Assembly: GCF_004331675.1 (NCBI RefSeq)
Contig: NZ_SJSN01000023.1
Location: 1-45,042 of the forward strand
Source: Pedobacter frigidisoli
GTDB taxonomy: Bacteria; Bacteroidota; Bacteroidia; Sphingobacteriales; Sphingobacteriaceae
DNA: 45,042 nt
Direction of reading: 5' to 3'
Below, one piece after another: positions 17,970-26,022 of the stretch. The notes beneath the pieces were generated by a model. That model was not told the DNA's origin, did not search any database, and worked only from the letters and a program-made list of their open reading frames with translations. Numbering within the stretch: position 1 is the stretch's first letter; each line of letters begins with the position of its first letter. Both the position numbers and the translations under genes were made by a program.

Positions 17970-18932
17970 ATGTCTACACCGTATATTCCTTGTTTAGATT
18001 TAGGCTCGTACATCAACGGGTCTGAAGAAGACCGCAAAAAATTTTCTGATGAACTGGGCAGAGCTTTCAACGATTCTGGCTTTGTAACGATAACCAACCA
18101 TGGCTTAAGCCAGGAATTGATTGATAAGCTTTACGAAAACATTAAAGCAGCTTTCGGTTTACCAGTAGAAACGAAAAGAAAATACGAGAAACCAGAATTA
18201 GCTGGCCAACGCGGTTATACAAGTGCAGGAAAAGAAACTGCAAAGGGAGCAAAAACGCCAGACTTAAAAGAATTTTGGCAAATTGGTCAGGAGGTTACAG
18301 ATGGCGATCCCGTTAAGGATCAATATCCAGACAACGAGGTTTTGGAAGAATTACCTGAGTTTAATCAGGTAACAGGAGCTATTTATAAAAAATTAGAGGA
18401 AAACGGAACGCAACTTTTAAGGGCAATTGCTACATATTTAGAATTGCCAATTGATTATTTCGACAAGCACGTTCACAATGGAAATTCGATTTTAAGAGGA
18501 ATCCACTACTTCCCTATCGAAAATCCAGAGGTTATTCCTGATGATGCTGTTCGTGCTGGTGCGCATGAAGATATTAACCTGATTACACTTTTAATTGGCG
18601 CAAGTGCCGATGGTTTGGAAGTTTTAACCCGCAGCAATGAATGGTTGCCAATCAAAGCGCACCATACTGATATCGTTGTTAATGTAGGCGACATGCTGCA
18701 ACGTTTAACTAATAACAAATTAAAATCTACAACGCACAGAGTGGTTAATCCACCTCGTGAATTAATGAAAACTTCGAGATTTTCGGTGCCGTTTTTCTTA
18801 CATCCACGGAGTGATATGGATTTAACCAGTTTGCCATCTACTGTTGATGCTGAACATCCAAAAGCCTACAGCGACATGACTGCTGGCGAATATCTTGATG
18901 AAAGATTAAGAGAAATTGGGTTGAAAAAGTAG
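17970..18932 (+). CDS. Isopenicillin-N-synthase-like 2-oxoglutarate/Fe(II) oxygenase
   Basis: 320 residues. The N-terminal half is the DIOX_N region (YIPCLDLGSY, GFVTITNHGL). The jelly-roll core has the iron ligands H199, D201 (AHEDINLITLL) and H256 (STTHRVVN). The 2-oxoglutarate-binding RxS motif is at R270-S272. It is a soluble non-heme iron oxygenase. The family covers IPNS, flavonol-type and bacterial hydroxylases, and the substrate cannot be deduced. The nearest same-strand downstream gene follows a terminator, so it is monocistronic. Confidence 0.88.
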   Translation: MSTPYIPCLDLGSYINGSEEDRKKFSDELGRAFNDSGFVTITNHGLSQELIDKLYENIKAAFGLPVETKRKYEKPELAGQRGYTSAGKETAKGAKTPDLKEFWQIGQEVTDGDPVKDQYPDNEVLEELPEFNQVTGAIYKKLEENGTQLLRAIATYLELPIDYFDKHVHNGNSILRGIHYFPIENPEVIPDDAVRAGAHEDINLITLLIGASADGLEVLTRSNEWLPIKAHHTDIVVNVGDMLQRLTNNKLKSTTHRVVNPPRELMKTSRFSVPFFLHPRSDMDLTSLPSTVDAEHPKAYSDMTAGEYLDERLREIGLKK

Positions 18933-18980
18933 TTTGGAGTCCGAGGTCAGGAGTCGGGAAACCGAAGTTTAATGGCATAA

Positions 18981-19040
18981 AAAATCGTCAATTGCGAGAC
19001 TCGATTTTTCATTCCCGAAGTTTCGGGATGGCAGTCTCAT
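18981..19040. repeat. Nested hairpin element (dispersed-repeat candidate)
   Basis: Outer arms GAGACT (18996-19001) and AGTCTC (19033-19038) enclose an inner perfect hairpin TCCCGAA-GT-TTCGGGA (19013-19028). A further inverted pair AAAAATCG/CGATTTTT overlaps the left side. The left flank CGTCAATTGCGAGA resembles the GTCATTGCGAG type of intergenic repeat seen in many Bacteroidetes. The resemblance is from memory. Confidence 0.55.
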
Positions 19041-19050
19041 TTAATAGATC

Positions 19051-19079
19051 AGCATCGGTTAAGAACTGATGCTTTTTTT
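19051..19079 (+). terminator. Terminator downstream of the 2OG oxygenase gene
   Basis: AGCATCGGTT and AACTGATGCT pair over 10 positions with one G-T pair around a 3-base loop, followed by seven T's. It ends 12 bases before the next start codon. Confidence 0.8.
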
Positions 19080-19091
19080 ATATCTTGAAAA

Positions 19092-19934
19092 ATGCATTCA
19101 ACCCATTTAGAAATTTTCACCGAAATCAAAGGAATTGGTGCCGCCTCGGGCTTATTTCTACATCGTAACTTACTTTATATCATCGGCGATAACAGCGGAA
19201 ATTTGAATGAATACAACATCAAGACCAAAGAACTCAAAAAGATTCAAATCCTATTCGATAAGAATTTAAATCAATTGGATAATATTGCAAAAGTTCAGAA
19301 ACCAGATTTTGAGGCGCTTTGTTACCACGAAAACAAGCTATACATTTTAGGATCGGGATCTACAATAAAAAGAAATCTAATGATTGAGTTCGATCTTTTT
19401 GGTAAAAAAGTTGTGGAGCGTGATTTAAAAGAAGTTTATAGCAAACTCCAAGAAATTTCTAAAATCGATGACAAGAATTTTAATATTGAGGGTGCGATCT
19501 TTACTGGCGATGAATGGTTACTTTTTAACCGAGGAAATGGATTTGATTCGAAAAATGGGATTTTTATCATTCGTGGTCAAGATTTAGTAAATGGGGAACA
19601 AATTAGATTTTTGCCTATTAAATTACCCAACATCGATCATGTAGAATCATCCTTTACCGATGCCGTACTTCTAGGTAATGAAATCTTCTTTATTTCCACA
19701 GCTGAAGACACAAAATCCACTTATACCGATGGGGAGATTTTGGGAAGCTTTATTGGTAGTCTCAATAAAAAAACCATGGAGCTTAATTTTACGCACAGGA
19801 TTTCTAGTCATCAGAAATTTGAGGGCATCTCCGTTTTGAATCAGGATAAAGGCAAAATTGAGTTTTTGCTTTGCGAAGATCGTGATACAGACGAGTTGAA
19901 GACAATTATTTATAAGCTGAGTTTGTCTAATTAA
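19092..19934 (+). CDS. DUF6929-like beta-propeller protein
   Basis: 280 residues, without signal peptide or membrane segment. Repeating strands such as LYIIGDNSGNLNEYNIKTKEL, LYILGSGST and LLFNRGNGFDSKNGIFII suggest a propeller-like fold. The conserved KPDFEALCYHENKLYILGSG and FEGISVLNQD are features I associate with the DUF6929 family. No catalytic role is known. A terminator lies directly upstream, and the Crp/Fnr gene follows 55 bases downstream. Confidence 0.65.
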   Translation: MHSTHLEIFTEIKGIGAASGLFLHRNLLYIIGDNSGNLNEYNIKTKELKKIQILFDKNLNQLDNIAKVQKPDFEALCYHENKLYILGSGSTIKRNLMIEFDLFGKKVVERDLKEVYSKLQEISKIDDKNFNIEGAIFTGDEWLLFNRGNGFDSKNGIFIIRGQDLVNGEQIRFLPIKLPNIDHVESSFTDAVLLGNEIFFISTAEDTKSTYTDGEILGSFIGSLNKKTMELNFTHRISSHQKFEGISVLNQDKGKIEFLLCEDRDTDELKTIIYKLSLSN

Positions 19935-19989
19935 AAATATATTTGAAGAGCATTTCTATTGCAAGTTATATCCCGTTTAAAAATTATAC

Positions 19990-20583
19990 ATGTCAGAAAC
20001 ATCATTTTACGGAGATTATCACAACTTGTTTGGGCTTTTTAACGCCATCTTTCCATTAAAGGAGGAAATCAAAAAGGCTATTATTGTAAATAGTGAAATA
20101 GTTGAGGTTAAAAAGAAAACCAAACTTTTAAGTGTTGGAGAACGTAGTAACATCATCTACTTTATAGTAACTGGTGCGGCCAGAATTTATTACTTAGATA
20201 AGGCTGGTAAGGAAACCAATACTTGGTTCTTATTCGAAAATGAGCTGCTTATTTCTGTCTATAGCTTCTATACTGGCAAGCCTAGCTTTGAATATATTGA
20301 AACATTAGAAGATTGCAAGCTCATTGCGGTAAGGCGAGAAAAACTTGATGAAATGTACTTGAAATTCATGGAATTCAATTTTTCGGGGAGAAAGCTAACC
20401 GAATATTACCACATGCGAAATGAGTTGCAAGCTAATGAATTGCGCATGCTAAGCGCAAAAGAACGTTATGAAAACCTTTTAGAAAGAAATCCCCAACTTT
20501 TTCAACGCGTTTCTTTAGGGCACATTGCATCTTACTTAGGAATATCTCAAGAAACATTAAGTAGAATTAGAAAGCAAAAATAA
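19990..20583 (+). CDS. Crp/Fnr-family transcriptional regulator with FNR-type recognition helix
   Basis: 197 residues. Residues 15-125 form the cyclic-nucleotide-binding-like beta roll (LLSVGERSNIIYFIVTGAARIYY). A dimer helix follows, then the HTH_Crp domain at 150-197. The recognition helix reads SQETLSRIRKQ. E188, S191 and R192 match the E-xx-SR pattern by which FNR reads TTGA half-sites. There is no N-terminal cysteine cluster, so it is not an iron-sulfur oxygen sensor, and the ligand is unknown. Three bases after its stop codon lies a perfect TTGAC-N4-GTCAA box in front of the next gene, its most likely target. Confidence 0.88.
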   Translation: MSETSFYGDYHNLFGLFNAIFPLKEEIKKAIIVNSEIVEVKKKTKLLSVGERSNIIYFIVTGAARIYYLDKAGKETNTWFLFENELLISVYSFYTGKPSFEYIETLEDCKLIAVRREKLDEMYLKFMEFNFSGRKLTEYYHMRNELQANELRMLSAKERYENLLERNPQLFQRVSLGHIASYLGISQETLSRIRKQK

Positions 20584-20585
20584 TT

Positions 20586-20603
20586 TTTTGACATTTGTCA
20601 AAA
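20586..20603 (+). promoter_or_regulatory. Perfect FNR/CRP-like operator
   Basis: TTTTGACATTTGTCAAAA is two perfect 7-base half-sites around ATTT, the geometry of the FNR box TTGAT-N4-ATCAA with C/G in place of T/A. Its centre lies about 41 bases upstream of the predicted start of transcription, the classical class II activator position. Confidence 0.75.
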
Positions 20604-20623
20604 GTCAGCAACAAAGACATGCA

Positions 20624-20631
20624 TAGATTTG
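20624..20631 (+). promoter_or_regulatory. -7 promoter element of the hydroxylase gene
   Basis: TAGATTTG matches TAnnTTTG. No good -33 TTTG is found at the right distance. That position is covered by the right arm of the FNR-like box, which fits an activator-dependent promoter. Confidence 0.6.
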
Positions 20632-20650
20632 GTAAATAAATCAAAATTCT

Positions 20651-21370
20651 ATGCTAGTTATAATCTTTATCGTATTTGGTTTCTGCTTTGTTATCGAAAG
20701 AATCAAACCGGGATGGAAGCTCCCAAATGTTTCCACTTGGACCATTAGGGTTTTAGGCGTAAATTTTATTCAGCTCAGCATTGTTGTCTTGGCTGGTTAT
20801 ACTTGGGAAAAATGGCTGTCGTCAATATCCGTTTTTCAACTGTCTAATTTCGTTCCGAATTGGCTGGGAGGAATTATTGCTTACTTCATTGCGACTTTTA
20901 TTTTTTATTGGTGGCATAGGTGGCGCCATACCGTAGATTTTTTATGGCTGGGTTTTCATCAAATACACCATAGTCCGCAACGATTGGAAGTGATTACATC
21001 GTTTTATAAACACCCCTTGGAAATGACCGTTAATTCGATAATTGGAAGTCTTTTAGTTTACACTTTATTGGGATTAAATCCTGAGGCAGGCGGAATTTAT
21101 ACGCTTTGCACAGCACTGGGGGAATTCTTCTACCACACCAATGTTAAAACCCCTCAATGGATCGGTTATATTTTTCAAAGACCTGAAATGCATCGTATTC
21201 ATCATGAATATGAAAAACATAGTAATAATTATGGCGATATTGTTTGGTGGGATATGTTATTTGGAACTTACGAGAACCCAAAAGAGTTTACTACTTCTTG
21301 TGGCTTTGATAATGAAAAGGAACAAAGATTATTTGATATGATTAAGTTTAAGGATGTGCATAAAAGCTAA
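20651..21370 (+). CDS. Sterol desaturase / fatty-acid hydroxylase family membrane protein
   Basis: 239 residues with four or so membrane segments. The di-iron histidine clusters are complete: H89-xxx-H93 (HRWRH), HQIHH at 103-107, and HRIHHEYEKH near 180. The family hydroxylates or desaturates lipids and carotenoids with a di-iron centre on the cytoplasmic side. The substrate here is unknown. The FNR-like operator and near-consensus -7 element in its promoter suggest control by the Crp/Fnr protein encoded just upstream. A small exported protein gene follows after 36 bases. Confidence 0.9.
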   Translation: MLVIIFIVFGFCFVIERIKPGWKLPNVSTWTIRVLGVNFIQLSIVVLAGYTWEKWLSSISVFQLSNFVPNWLGGIIAYFIATFIFYWWHRWRHTVDFLWLGFHQIHHSPQRLEVITSFYKHPLEMTVNSIIGSLLVYTLLGLNPEAGGIYTLCTALGEFFYHTNVKTPQWIGYIFQRPEMHRIHHEYEKHSNNYGDIVWWDMLFGTYENPKEFTTSCGFDNEKEQRLFDMIKFKDVHKS

Positions 21371-21406
21371 GTTTTTTTAATTAAAACCACAAACTAAAAA
21401 TCAAAC

Positions 21407-22063
21407 ATGAAAAAAGCAACAATAATTCTAGCAATAACCTTAATGTTGTCCGAAATTTCATTCGCACAAAATATGAATAGAGATTTTGGACAAATACTAC
21501 AAACTTATTATTTACACAAGGATAATGATGTTGTTGATAAAGCAGTTGATTTTATAAACAAAACTCCAATGGATTACAATAAACTAAGTCCTATTTTAAC
21601 AGGTTTCTTTGGAGCGGCATTTATAAATGATAAGACAATAAAAAGTGATTTTGCAAAAAAATTAAATTTGGTAGAAAAACCTGAATTTAAACAATTATTA
21701 ACCTTTCTCCTATCATCAAACATTGATACAATTTATTCCAAAACTAAAATATCTACATCGCTAAATGATATGAATTGGTCTTCTTTTTTTGCAACTGGTA
21801 GCACAAAATATCTGGACAATATTATAGCAAATGCACCTTATATTGAAAACCGAACCGATTTGAATTTATTTTTAGCGGGTGCAACAGCAAAATGGTCTTT
21901 AAGTAGTAATTCAAGACAACATGCCTTAGTAACTAAATACCTTAATTCACTAATAAATAAAAATATAATGCTTAAAGAAATTTTAGAGAAAGAGCCACAA
22001 TATTTTCAAAATGCAACAATTGGAATTTTGAAAATTCAAAGAGAGAAAGGCATTTGGAATTAA
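21407..22063 (+). CDS. Exported protein of unknown function
   Basis: 218 residues with signal peptide MKKATIILAITLMLSEISFA. The mature part is helical and looks like a small alpha-solenoid (ILTGFFGAAFINDKTIK, FLAGATAKWSLSSNSRQHA). Similar wording occurs in unnamed Bacteroidetes exported proteins. It follows the hydroxylase gene by 36 bases without a visible promoter or terminator, so co-transcription is likely. It is more AT-rich than its neighbours. I do not recognise a domain. Confidence 0.65.
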   Translation: MKKATIILAITLMLSEISFAQNMNRDFGQILQTYYLHKDNDVVDKAVDFINKTPMDYNKLSPILTGFFGAAFINDKTIKSDFAKKLNLVEKPEFKQLLTFLLSSNIDTIYSKTKISTSLNDMNWSSFFATGSTKYLDNIIANAPYIENRTDLNLFLAGATAKWSLSSNSRQHALVTKYLNSLINKNIMLKEILEKEPQYFQNATIGILKIQREKGIWN

Positions 22064-22121
22064 ATTTTTCGGGATACTAGGTTTAATTTGAGTTTCTTAA
22101 AAGTACCTAATTTATCTAAAC

Positions 22122-22232
22122 CGTATTGCAGCGGCATCCCCCCGATTTAAACATATAACCTATCTTTTTATCGGAATGCTTAATGTCTCACAGGCTTTTA
22201 TCGGGGGATATAGCGAAAAGACGGGCTGCTGA
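22122..22232 (+). repeat. Structured dispersed repeat, copy 1
   Basis: Left flank GCAGCGGC, then arm ATCCCCCCGAT (22136-22146), a 53-base loop, arm ATCGGGGGAT (22200-22209), and right flank ATAGCGAAAAGACGGGCTGC. The same order of flank, CCGAT arm, ATCGG arm and AGCGAA/CGGG flank occurs on the minus strand at 31548-31622 and 31782-31845. Nothing in it codes for protein. Confidence 0.6.
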
Positions 22233-22274
22233 AACCGAGAAGCACCTCAGCACCTTTCCAAAAAATTTGAATAT

Positions 22275-22302
22275 TAAAAAAGGTTCGTGGGGACACGAAC
22301 CT
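22275..22302 (-). terminator. Terminator of the serine hydrolase gene
   Basis: On the minus strand the stem AGGTTCGTG/CACGAACCT (9 bp, 4-base loop) is followed by a T run. It ends the amidohydrolase-hydrolase transcript 26 bases past the stop. Confidence 0.85.
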
Positions 22303-22328
22303 TGGCATAGTTTTTAAAATTTCGCATC

Positions 22329-24146
22329 TTACTTTTTAGCCTCATCGATCGCTTTATTCACCACATCTTGAATACGACCTCGAATTTTTAAGTTGCCCAA
22401 TTTATCGCTAACGGTTGGATTAACACGATTAGAAAGGAAAACGTAAACCAAGCCTCTTGATGGATCAACCCAAACACACGTTCCTGTGTAACCTGTATGC
22501 CCGTAGGTTTGCGGCGAGGCCAACTCTGATGGATAATGTTTCGTACTATCTGGATCCCAACGATCGAAACCTAAACCTCTACGACTTACATTCGACTGTT
22601 TGGAAGTAAACATATCTACCGTTTGTGGCTTGAAATATTCTTGACCTCCATAAGTACCACGGTTAAGCAGCATTTGATAAATAATGGCCAAATCGTTTGC
22701 GCTGGAAAATAAACCTGCATGGCCAGAAACTCCTCCAGCTAAGGCAGCACCCTGATCGTGAACATAACCCACTAGTAACGTTTTCCTAAAATAAGCATCC
22801 ATTTCCGTAGGAATAATTTGCTCTGGCTTGAAACGATTTCTCGGTAAGAAACCTGCAGTTTGCATCCCCAATGGCTTGTAGAAATTTTCGTAAGTGTATT
22901 GGTTTAAAGGTTCTTCGCTAATGTGCTCCACAATATCTTTCATCACGTACATACTAATATCACTATATACATATTTCCCTCTTGTTTTTATTGGTGAGTT
23001 TAACATCTTTGGCCACATGAAATCCTTAAAGAAACCTTTTTTAATGTAATAATTATCGGCAACTTTTGTAGGAAACGCAGCTGAAGAATCACGGCTATAA
23101 TCTCCATTTTTTACATAATCGTGGAATGGAATAAAAGGGATAAATCCTGCTTGATGCAACATCACTTCACGCACTTGGATATTGTCCATCGGTGTAGTTC
23201 GAGCCTTCGGAATATAAGCACCAATATTAGTATCTAGCTTTAACTTACCTTCTTCAAACAAGCGCATTACCGATGGCGTTGTTGCAGTAACTTTAGTAAC
23301 TGAGGCTAAATCAAAAATATCGGTTATCTTATCTGGAATATTGGTATCATAAGTATGCGTTCCGTAGGCTTTGTTAAAAATTACCTTTCCATCTTTCGCA
23401 ACTAAAACAACCAAACCAGGCGTAGCTTTCTGATTTATTGCTTCAGCAGCAATGGCATCAATTTCTTTTAAGCTGTTCGAGTTTAGTCCAGCATCTTCAG
23501 GAACCGTGTATTTCAAACGTATTTTTGTGGTTGCAAAACCATAGCCAATGGTATATTTAGCAGAAAATGCAGTTGTTAGTTTATTCTCAGCAGCAATTCC
23601 TCCAAAAATATATTGTGGAACAATTGCAGCTGCATCCGCATTGTTTTGAGCAGTCCAAACGATTGGCGCTTGCAGTAAATCGAACGACTTTAAACTTCTA
23701 CCATCACCAAAAAAAGCAATGATAACCTTTTTGATTTTACCTATGCTATTGATAAAATTGATGAATTTAGTATTGTTGGCATTTTGATCATCAATAGCAA
23801 TTATAACCGTATTAAAATATTTTAGCTCGTCTTCTAAGTCGTTTAGGTTAGCGCTATCTTTATACGAATCGGCAGAAAAAGCCGTTATTTTATCATATTT
23901 ATTTGCCAAACTATCGAAAACCGAACTATAGGCAAAACTTAAACTTACCGAAGCAATATTCTTTTTCTCAAGCGATTTCAATGGAATAATCGAATCCTGA
24001 TTATTTAAAACAACTGTGGTACGCGTAATCGTATTGGCTATTGAAAGTTTCTTTTCATTATTGGTATGTTCTTGGGCACAGGCCATTAAACATAAAACAT
24101 TAAAAAAACTCGCCGCAGCCAATACAAATAATCTATTTCGCTTCAT
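22329..24146 (-). CDS. Lipoprotein serine hydrolase (beta-lactamase fold) with orphan GH3 C-terminal-like domain
   Basis: 605 residues from the chosen start at 24146. Its ATG lies inside the end of the amidohydrolase gene (14-base overlap), and residues 1-23 give a lipobox (CLMAC). Residues 25-210 resemble the C-terminal domain of GH3 glycosidases (TVVLNNQDSIIPLKSL, VVIAFFGDG-type strands). The GH3 catalytic barrel that normally precedes it is missing. Residues about 225-600 form a class C beta-lactamase/esterase fold with S282-V-T-K as the SxxK motif, YSDIS as the YxN-like motif and GHTGYTG as the KTG equivalent. In longer relatives GH3 and beta-lactamase domains are fused, perhaps for cell-wall recycling. 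Confidence 0.85.
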   Translation of the reverse strand: MKRNRLFVLAAASFFNVLCLMACAQEHTNNEKKLSIANTITRTTVVLNNQDSIIPLKSLEKKNIASVSLSFAYSSVFDSLANKYDKITAFSADSYKDSANLNDLEDELKYFNTVIIAIDDQNANNTKFINFINSIGKIKKVIIAFFGDGRSLKSFDLLQAPIVWTAQNNADAAAIVPQYIFGGIAAENKLTTAFSAKYTIGYGFATTKIRLKYTVPEDAGLNSNSLKEIDAIAAEAINQKATPGLVVLVAKDGKVIFNKAYGTHTYDTNIPDKITDIFDLASVTKVTATTPSVMRLFEEGKLKLDTNIGAYIPKARTTPMDNIQVREVMLHQAGFIPFIPFHDYVKNGDYSRDSSAAFPTKVADNYYIKKGFFKDFMWPKMLNSPIKTRGKYVYSDISMYVMKDIVEHISEEPLNQYTYENFYKPLGMQTAGFLPRNRFKPEQIIPTEMDAYFRKTLLVGYVHDQGAALAGGVSGHAGLFSSANDLAIIYQMLLNRGTYGGQEYFKPQTVDMFTSKQSNVSRRGLGFDRWDPDSTKHYPSELASPQTYGHTGYTGTCVWVDPSRGLVYVFLSNRVNPTVSDKLGNLKIRGRIQDVVNKAIDEAKK

Positions 24147-25767
24147 ATACTTTTTCTCCATTCAAAAAGGTTTTTAAAACCTTGGTTTTTAATATGTTTT
24201 GTGGGGTTGATTTTAAGATATCATGATCAAGGATTACGAAATCGGCTATTTTACCTTTTTCTAAACTTCCCTTTTCATGCTCCTCAAAATTTGCCTTTGC
24301 CGCCCAAATTGTCATTCCTCTTAGCGCTTCTTCTGGCGTTAATGCGTTTTCCATTTGGAAGCCCCCTTTCGGAAAACCTTTTGCATCTTCTCTAACTGTT
24401 GCTGCATAAAACGTTAATAATGGATTAATGTTTTCGACAGGAAAATCTGTTCCCAATGGAATCCAACCGTTTTGCTTTAATAATTGTTTGTAGGCATAAG
24501 CTTGCTTTACACGTTCTGCACCTAAACGTTGTGCTGCCCAATACATATCCGAAGTGGCGTGTGTAGGTTGTACCGAAGGGATAATATTTGCTTGGCCAAA
24601 TAGATCAAAATCCTTACTATTAACCAATTGCGCATGTTCTATACGCCAACGTTTATCATTTTTACCTTTTAAAATTTTATTGTAAATGTTAAGCATTACT
24701 CGGTTGGCAGAATCGCCGATTGCATGTGTACACATTTGAAAATTATTGGCGGCAATTTTTTTCGCAACATCCTCAAAATGCTTTTGATCGCTGAGTAAAA
24801 AACCAGTTTTATTTGGCATATCGCTATAAGGATGCAATAAACATGCGCCTCGAGAACCTAGTGCACCATCTGCATAAACCTTAAACGAGCGAACATTTAA
24901 GCGATCTGTTTTTATTGGTCCGCGGCTAAAAAGATATTTGTAGTTATCTTCAGAATCAGAAAGCATGACGTATAAACGCATTTTCAGCTTATTTTCCTTT
25001 TGAAGTTTCTCGATAAATTCTACGGCCAAATAACTTAAACCACAATCATCAATTGTAGTTAATCCGACAGCAAAACAATTTTTTTGTGCATCGGTAAAAA
25101 TCTTTTCAGCAAGCTTAGCATCGGGCGATGGAATTTTGCTTTCTACCAAAGTAACGGCGTTATCGATTAAAACTCCCGTTAACTTTCCGTTTTCGGTAAG
25201 CATATCGCCACCAATAAGTTTCTGCTCTCCTTTAATGCCAGCAGCATCTAAAGCTTTTTGATTGGCCACTGCGGCATGACCATCAATGCGATTTAACAAA
25301 ACTGGTCGATCCGGAAATAGTTGCGATAACTTTTCATTGGTTGGGAAAGCCTTATTGCTCCAATCATTTTGATCCCAACCGTTACCAATTAACCAACCAT
25401 CGGGATGTGTCTTGGCAAATTCTGTTAATCTATTTAAAATTTCTTCCCATGATTTGGTATCACGTAAATCTGCAGTTTGGAGGTTTTGTCCGTAACCAAA
25501 AAAATGGGCATGAGCATCTATAAAACCTGGATAAACAGCTTTTCCATCAACATTTATTTCTTCTTTAGCTTTGTATTTTGATTGAATATCATCAGAAGTT
25601 CCTAAAGCTAAAATCTTTCCGTCCTTTACGGCGAAAGCTTCGACAGCATCGAACTTTGCGTTAACAGTGTAAACCTTGGCATTAAAAACGATTACATCTA
25701 CCTGCTCTTTCTTAGTGCAAGAACAGAATAGAACAGCCAAAAAACTGGCAAATAAAATGGATTTCAT
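24133..25767 (-). CDS. Lipoprotein amidohydrolase, YtcJ-like (Amidohydro_3)
   Basis: 544 residues. The N-terminus MKSILFASFLAVLFCSC ends in a lipobox-like FCSC, so it is likely a membrane-anchored periplasmic enzyme. The metal-binding motif FIDAHAHFFGYG is followed by DNAVTLVESKIP, later THAIGDSANR, the RIEHAQ segment and LGTDFPVENINPL, all typical of the YtcJ branch of metal-dependent hydrolases. Substrates in the branch are poorly known amides. Its last codons overlap the start of the serine hydrolase gene (ATGAAGCGAAATAG), so the two are translationally coupled and probably work on related envelope compounds. Confidence 0.9.
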   Translation of the reverse strand: MKSILFASFLAVLFCSCTKKEQVDVIVFNAKVYTVNAKFDAVEAFAVKDGKILALGTSDDIQSKYKAKEEINVDGKAVYPGFIDAHAHFFGYGQNLQTADLRDTKSWEEILNRLTEFAKTHPDGWLIGNGWDQNDWSNKAFPTNEKLSQLFPDRPVLLNRIDGHAAVANQKALDAAGIKGEQKLIGGDMLTENGKLTGVLIDNAVTLVESKIPSPDAKLAEKIFTDAQKNCFAVGLTTIDDCGLSYLAVEFIEKLQKENKLKMRLYVMLSDSEDNYKYLFSRGPIKTDRLNVRSFKVYADGALGSRGACLLHPYSDMPNKTGFLLSDQKHFEDVAKKIAANNFQMCTHAIGDSANRVMLNIYNKILKGKNDKRWRIEHAQLVNSKDFDLFGQANIIPSVQPTHATSDMYWAAQRLGAERVKQAYAYKQLLKQNGWIPLGTDFPVENINPLLTFYAATVREDAKGFPKGGFQMENALTPEEALRGMTIWAAKANFEEHEKGSLEKGKIADFVILDHDILKSTPQNILKTKVLKTFLNGEKVYEAK

Positions 25768-25856
25768 ATCGATAAAGATAGAAAATTGAAATCATTTGGC
25801 TTTGTAATTTCAGCTTTACAAAACGAGTATAGCTGTGATTTATAACGAAGAAATGG

Positions 25857-25886
25857 TTTAACCACAAAGACACCAAGAGCACCAAG
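25857..25886. repeat. CACAAAGACACCAAG-type periodic repeat
   Basis: ACCACAAAGACACCAAGAG continues with CACCAAG, giving a purine/CA pattern repeating every 8-10 bases. Very similar CACAAAGACAC/CACAAAG strings recur between genes in many unrelated bacteria, from memory. It lies between the amidohydrolase gene and the mutL promoter and does not code. Confidence 0.45.
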
Positions 25887-25956
25887 TTAAATTTGAGAAT
25901 TGTTTTTACACCCAATATATTTAACCACGTTTACGCACAGTCATTTACATGTTGAG

Positions 25957-25990
25957 TTTTAAACAAATCACTTTCCTTAAGCTAAATTTG
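25957..25990 (+). promoter_or_regulatory. Promoter of the mutL operon
   Basis: TAAATTTG (25983-25990) is an exact -7 element. TTTT at 25957-25960 (22-base spacer) is a weak -33 candidate. An inverted repeat GCTAAAT/ATTTAGC (25981-26001) overlaps the -7 element. The leader would be about 28 bases. Confidence 0.5.
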
Positions 25991-26022
25991 CATAATTTAG
26001 CAAATTCACTTTGCCCTAATAC

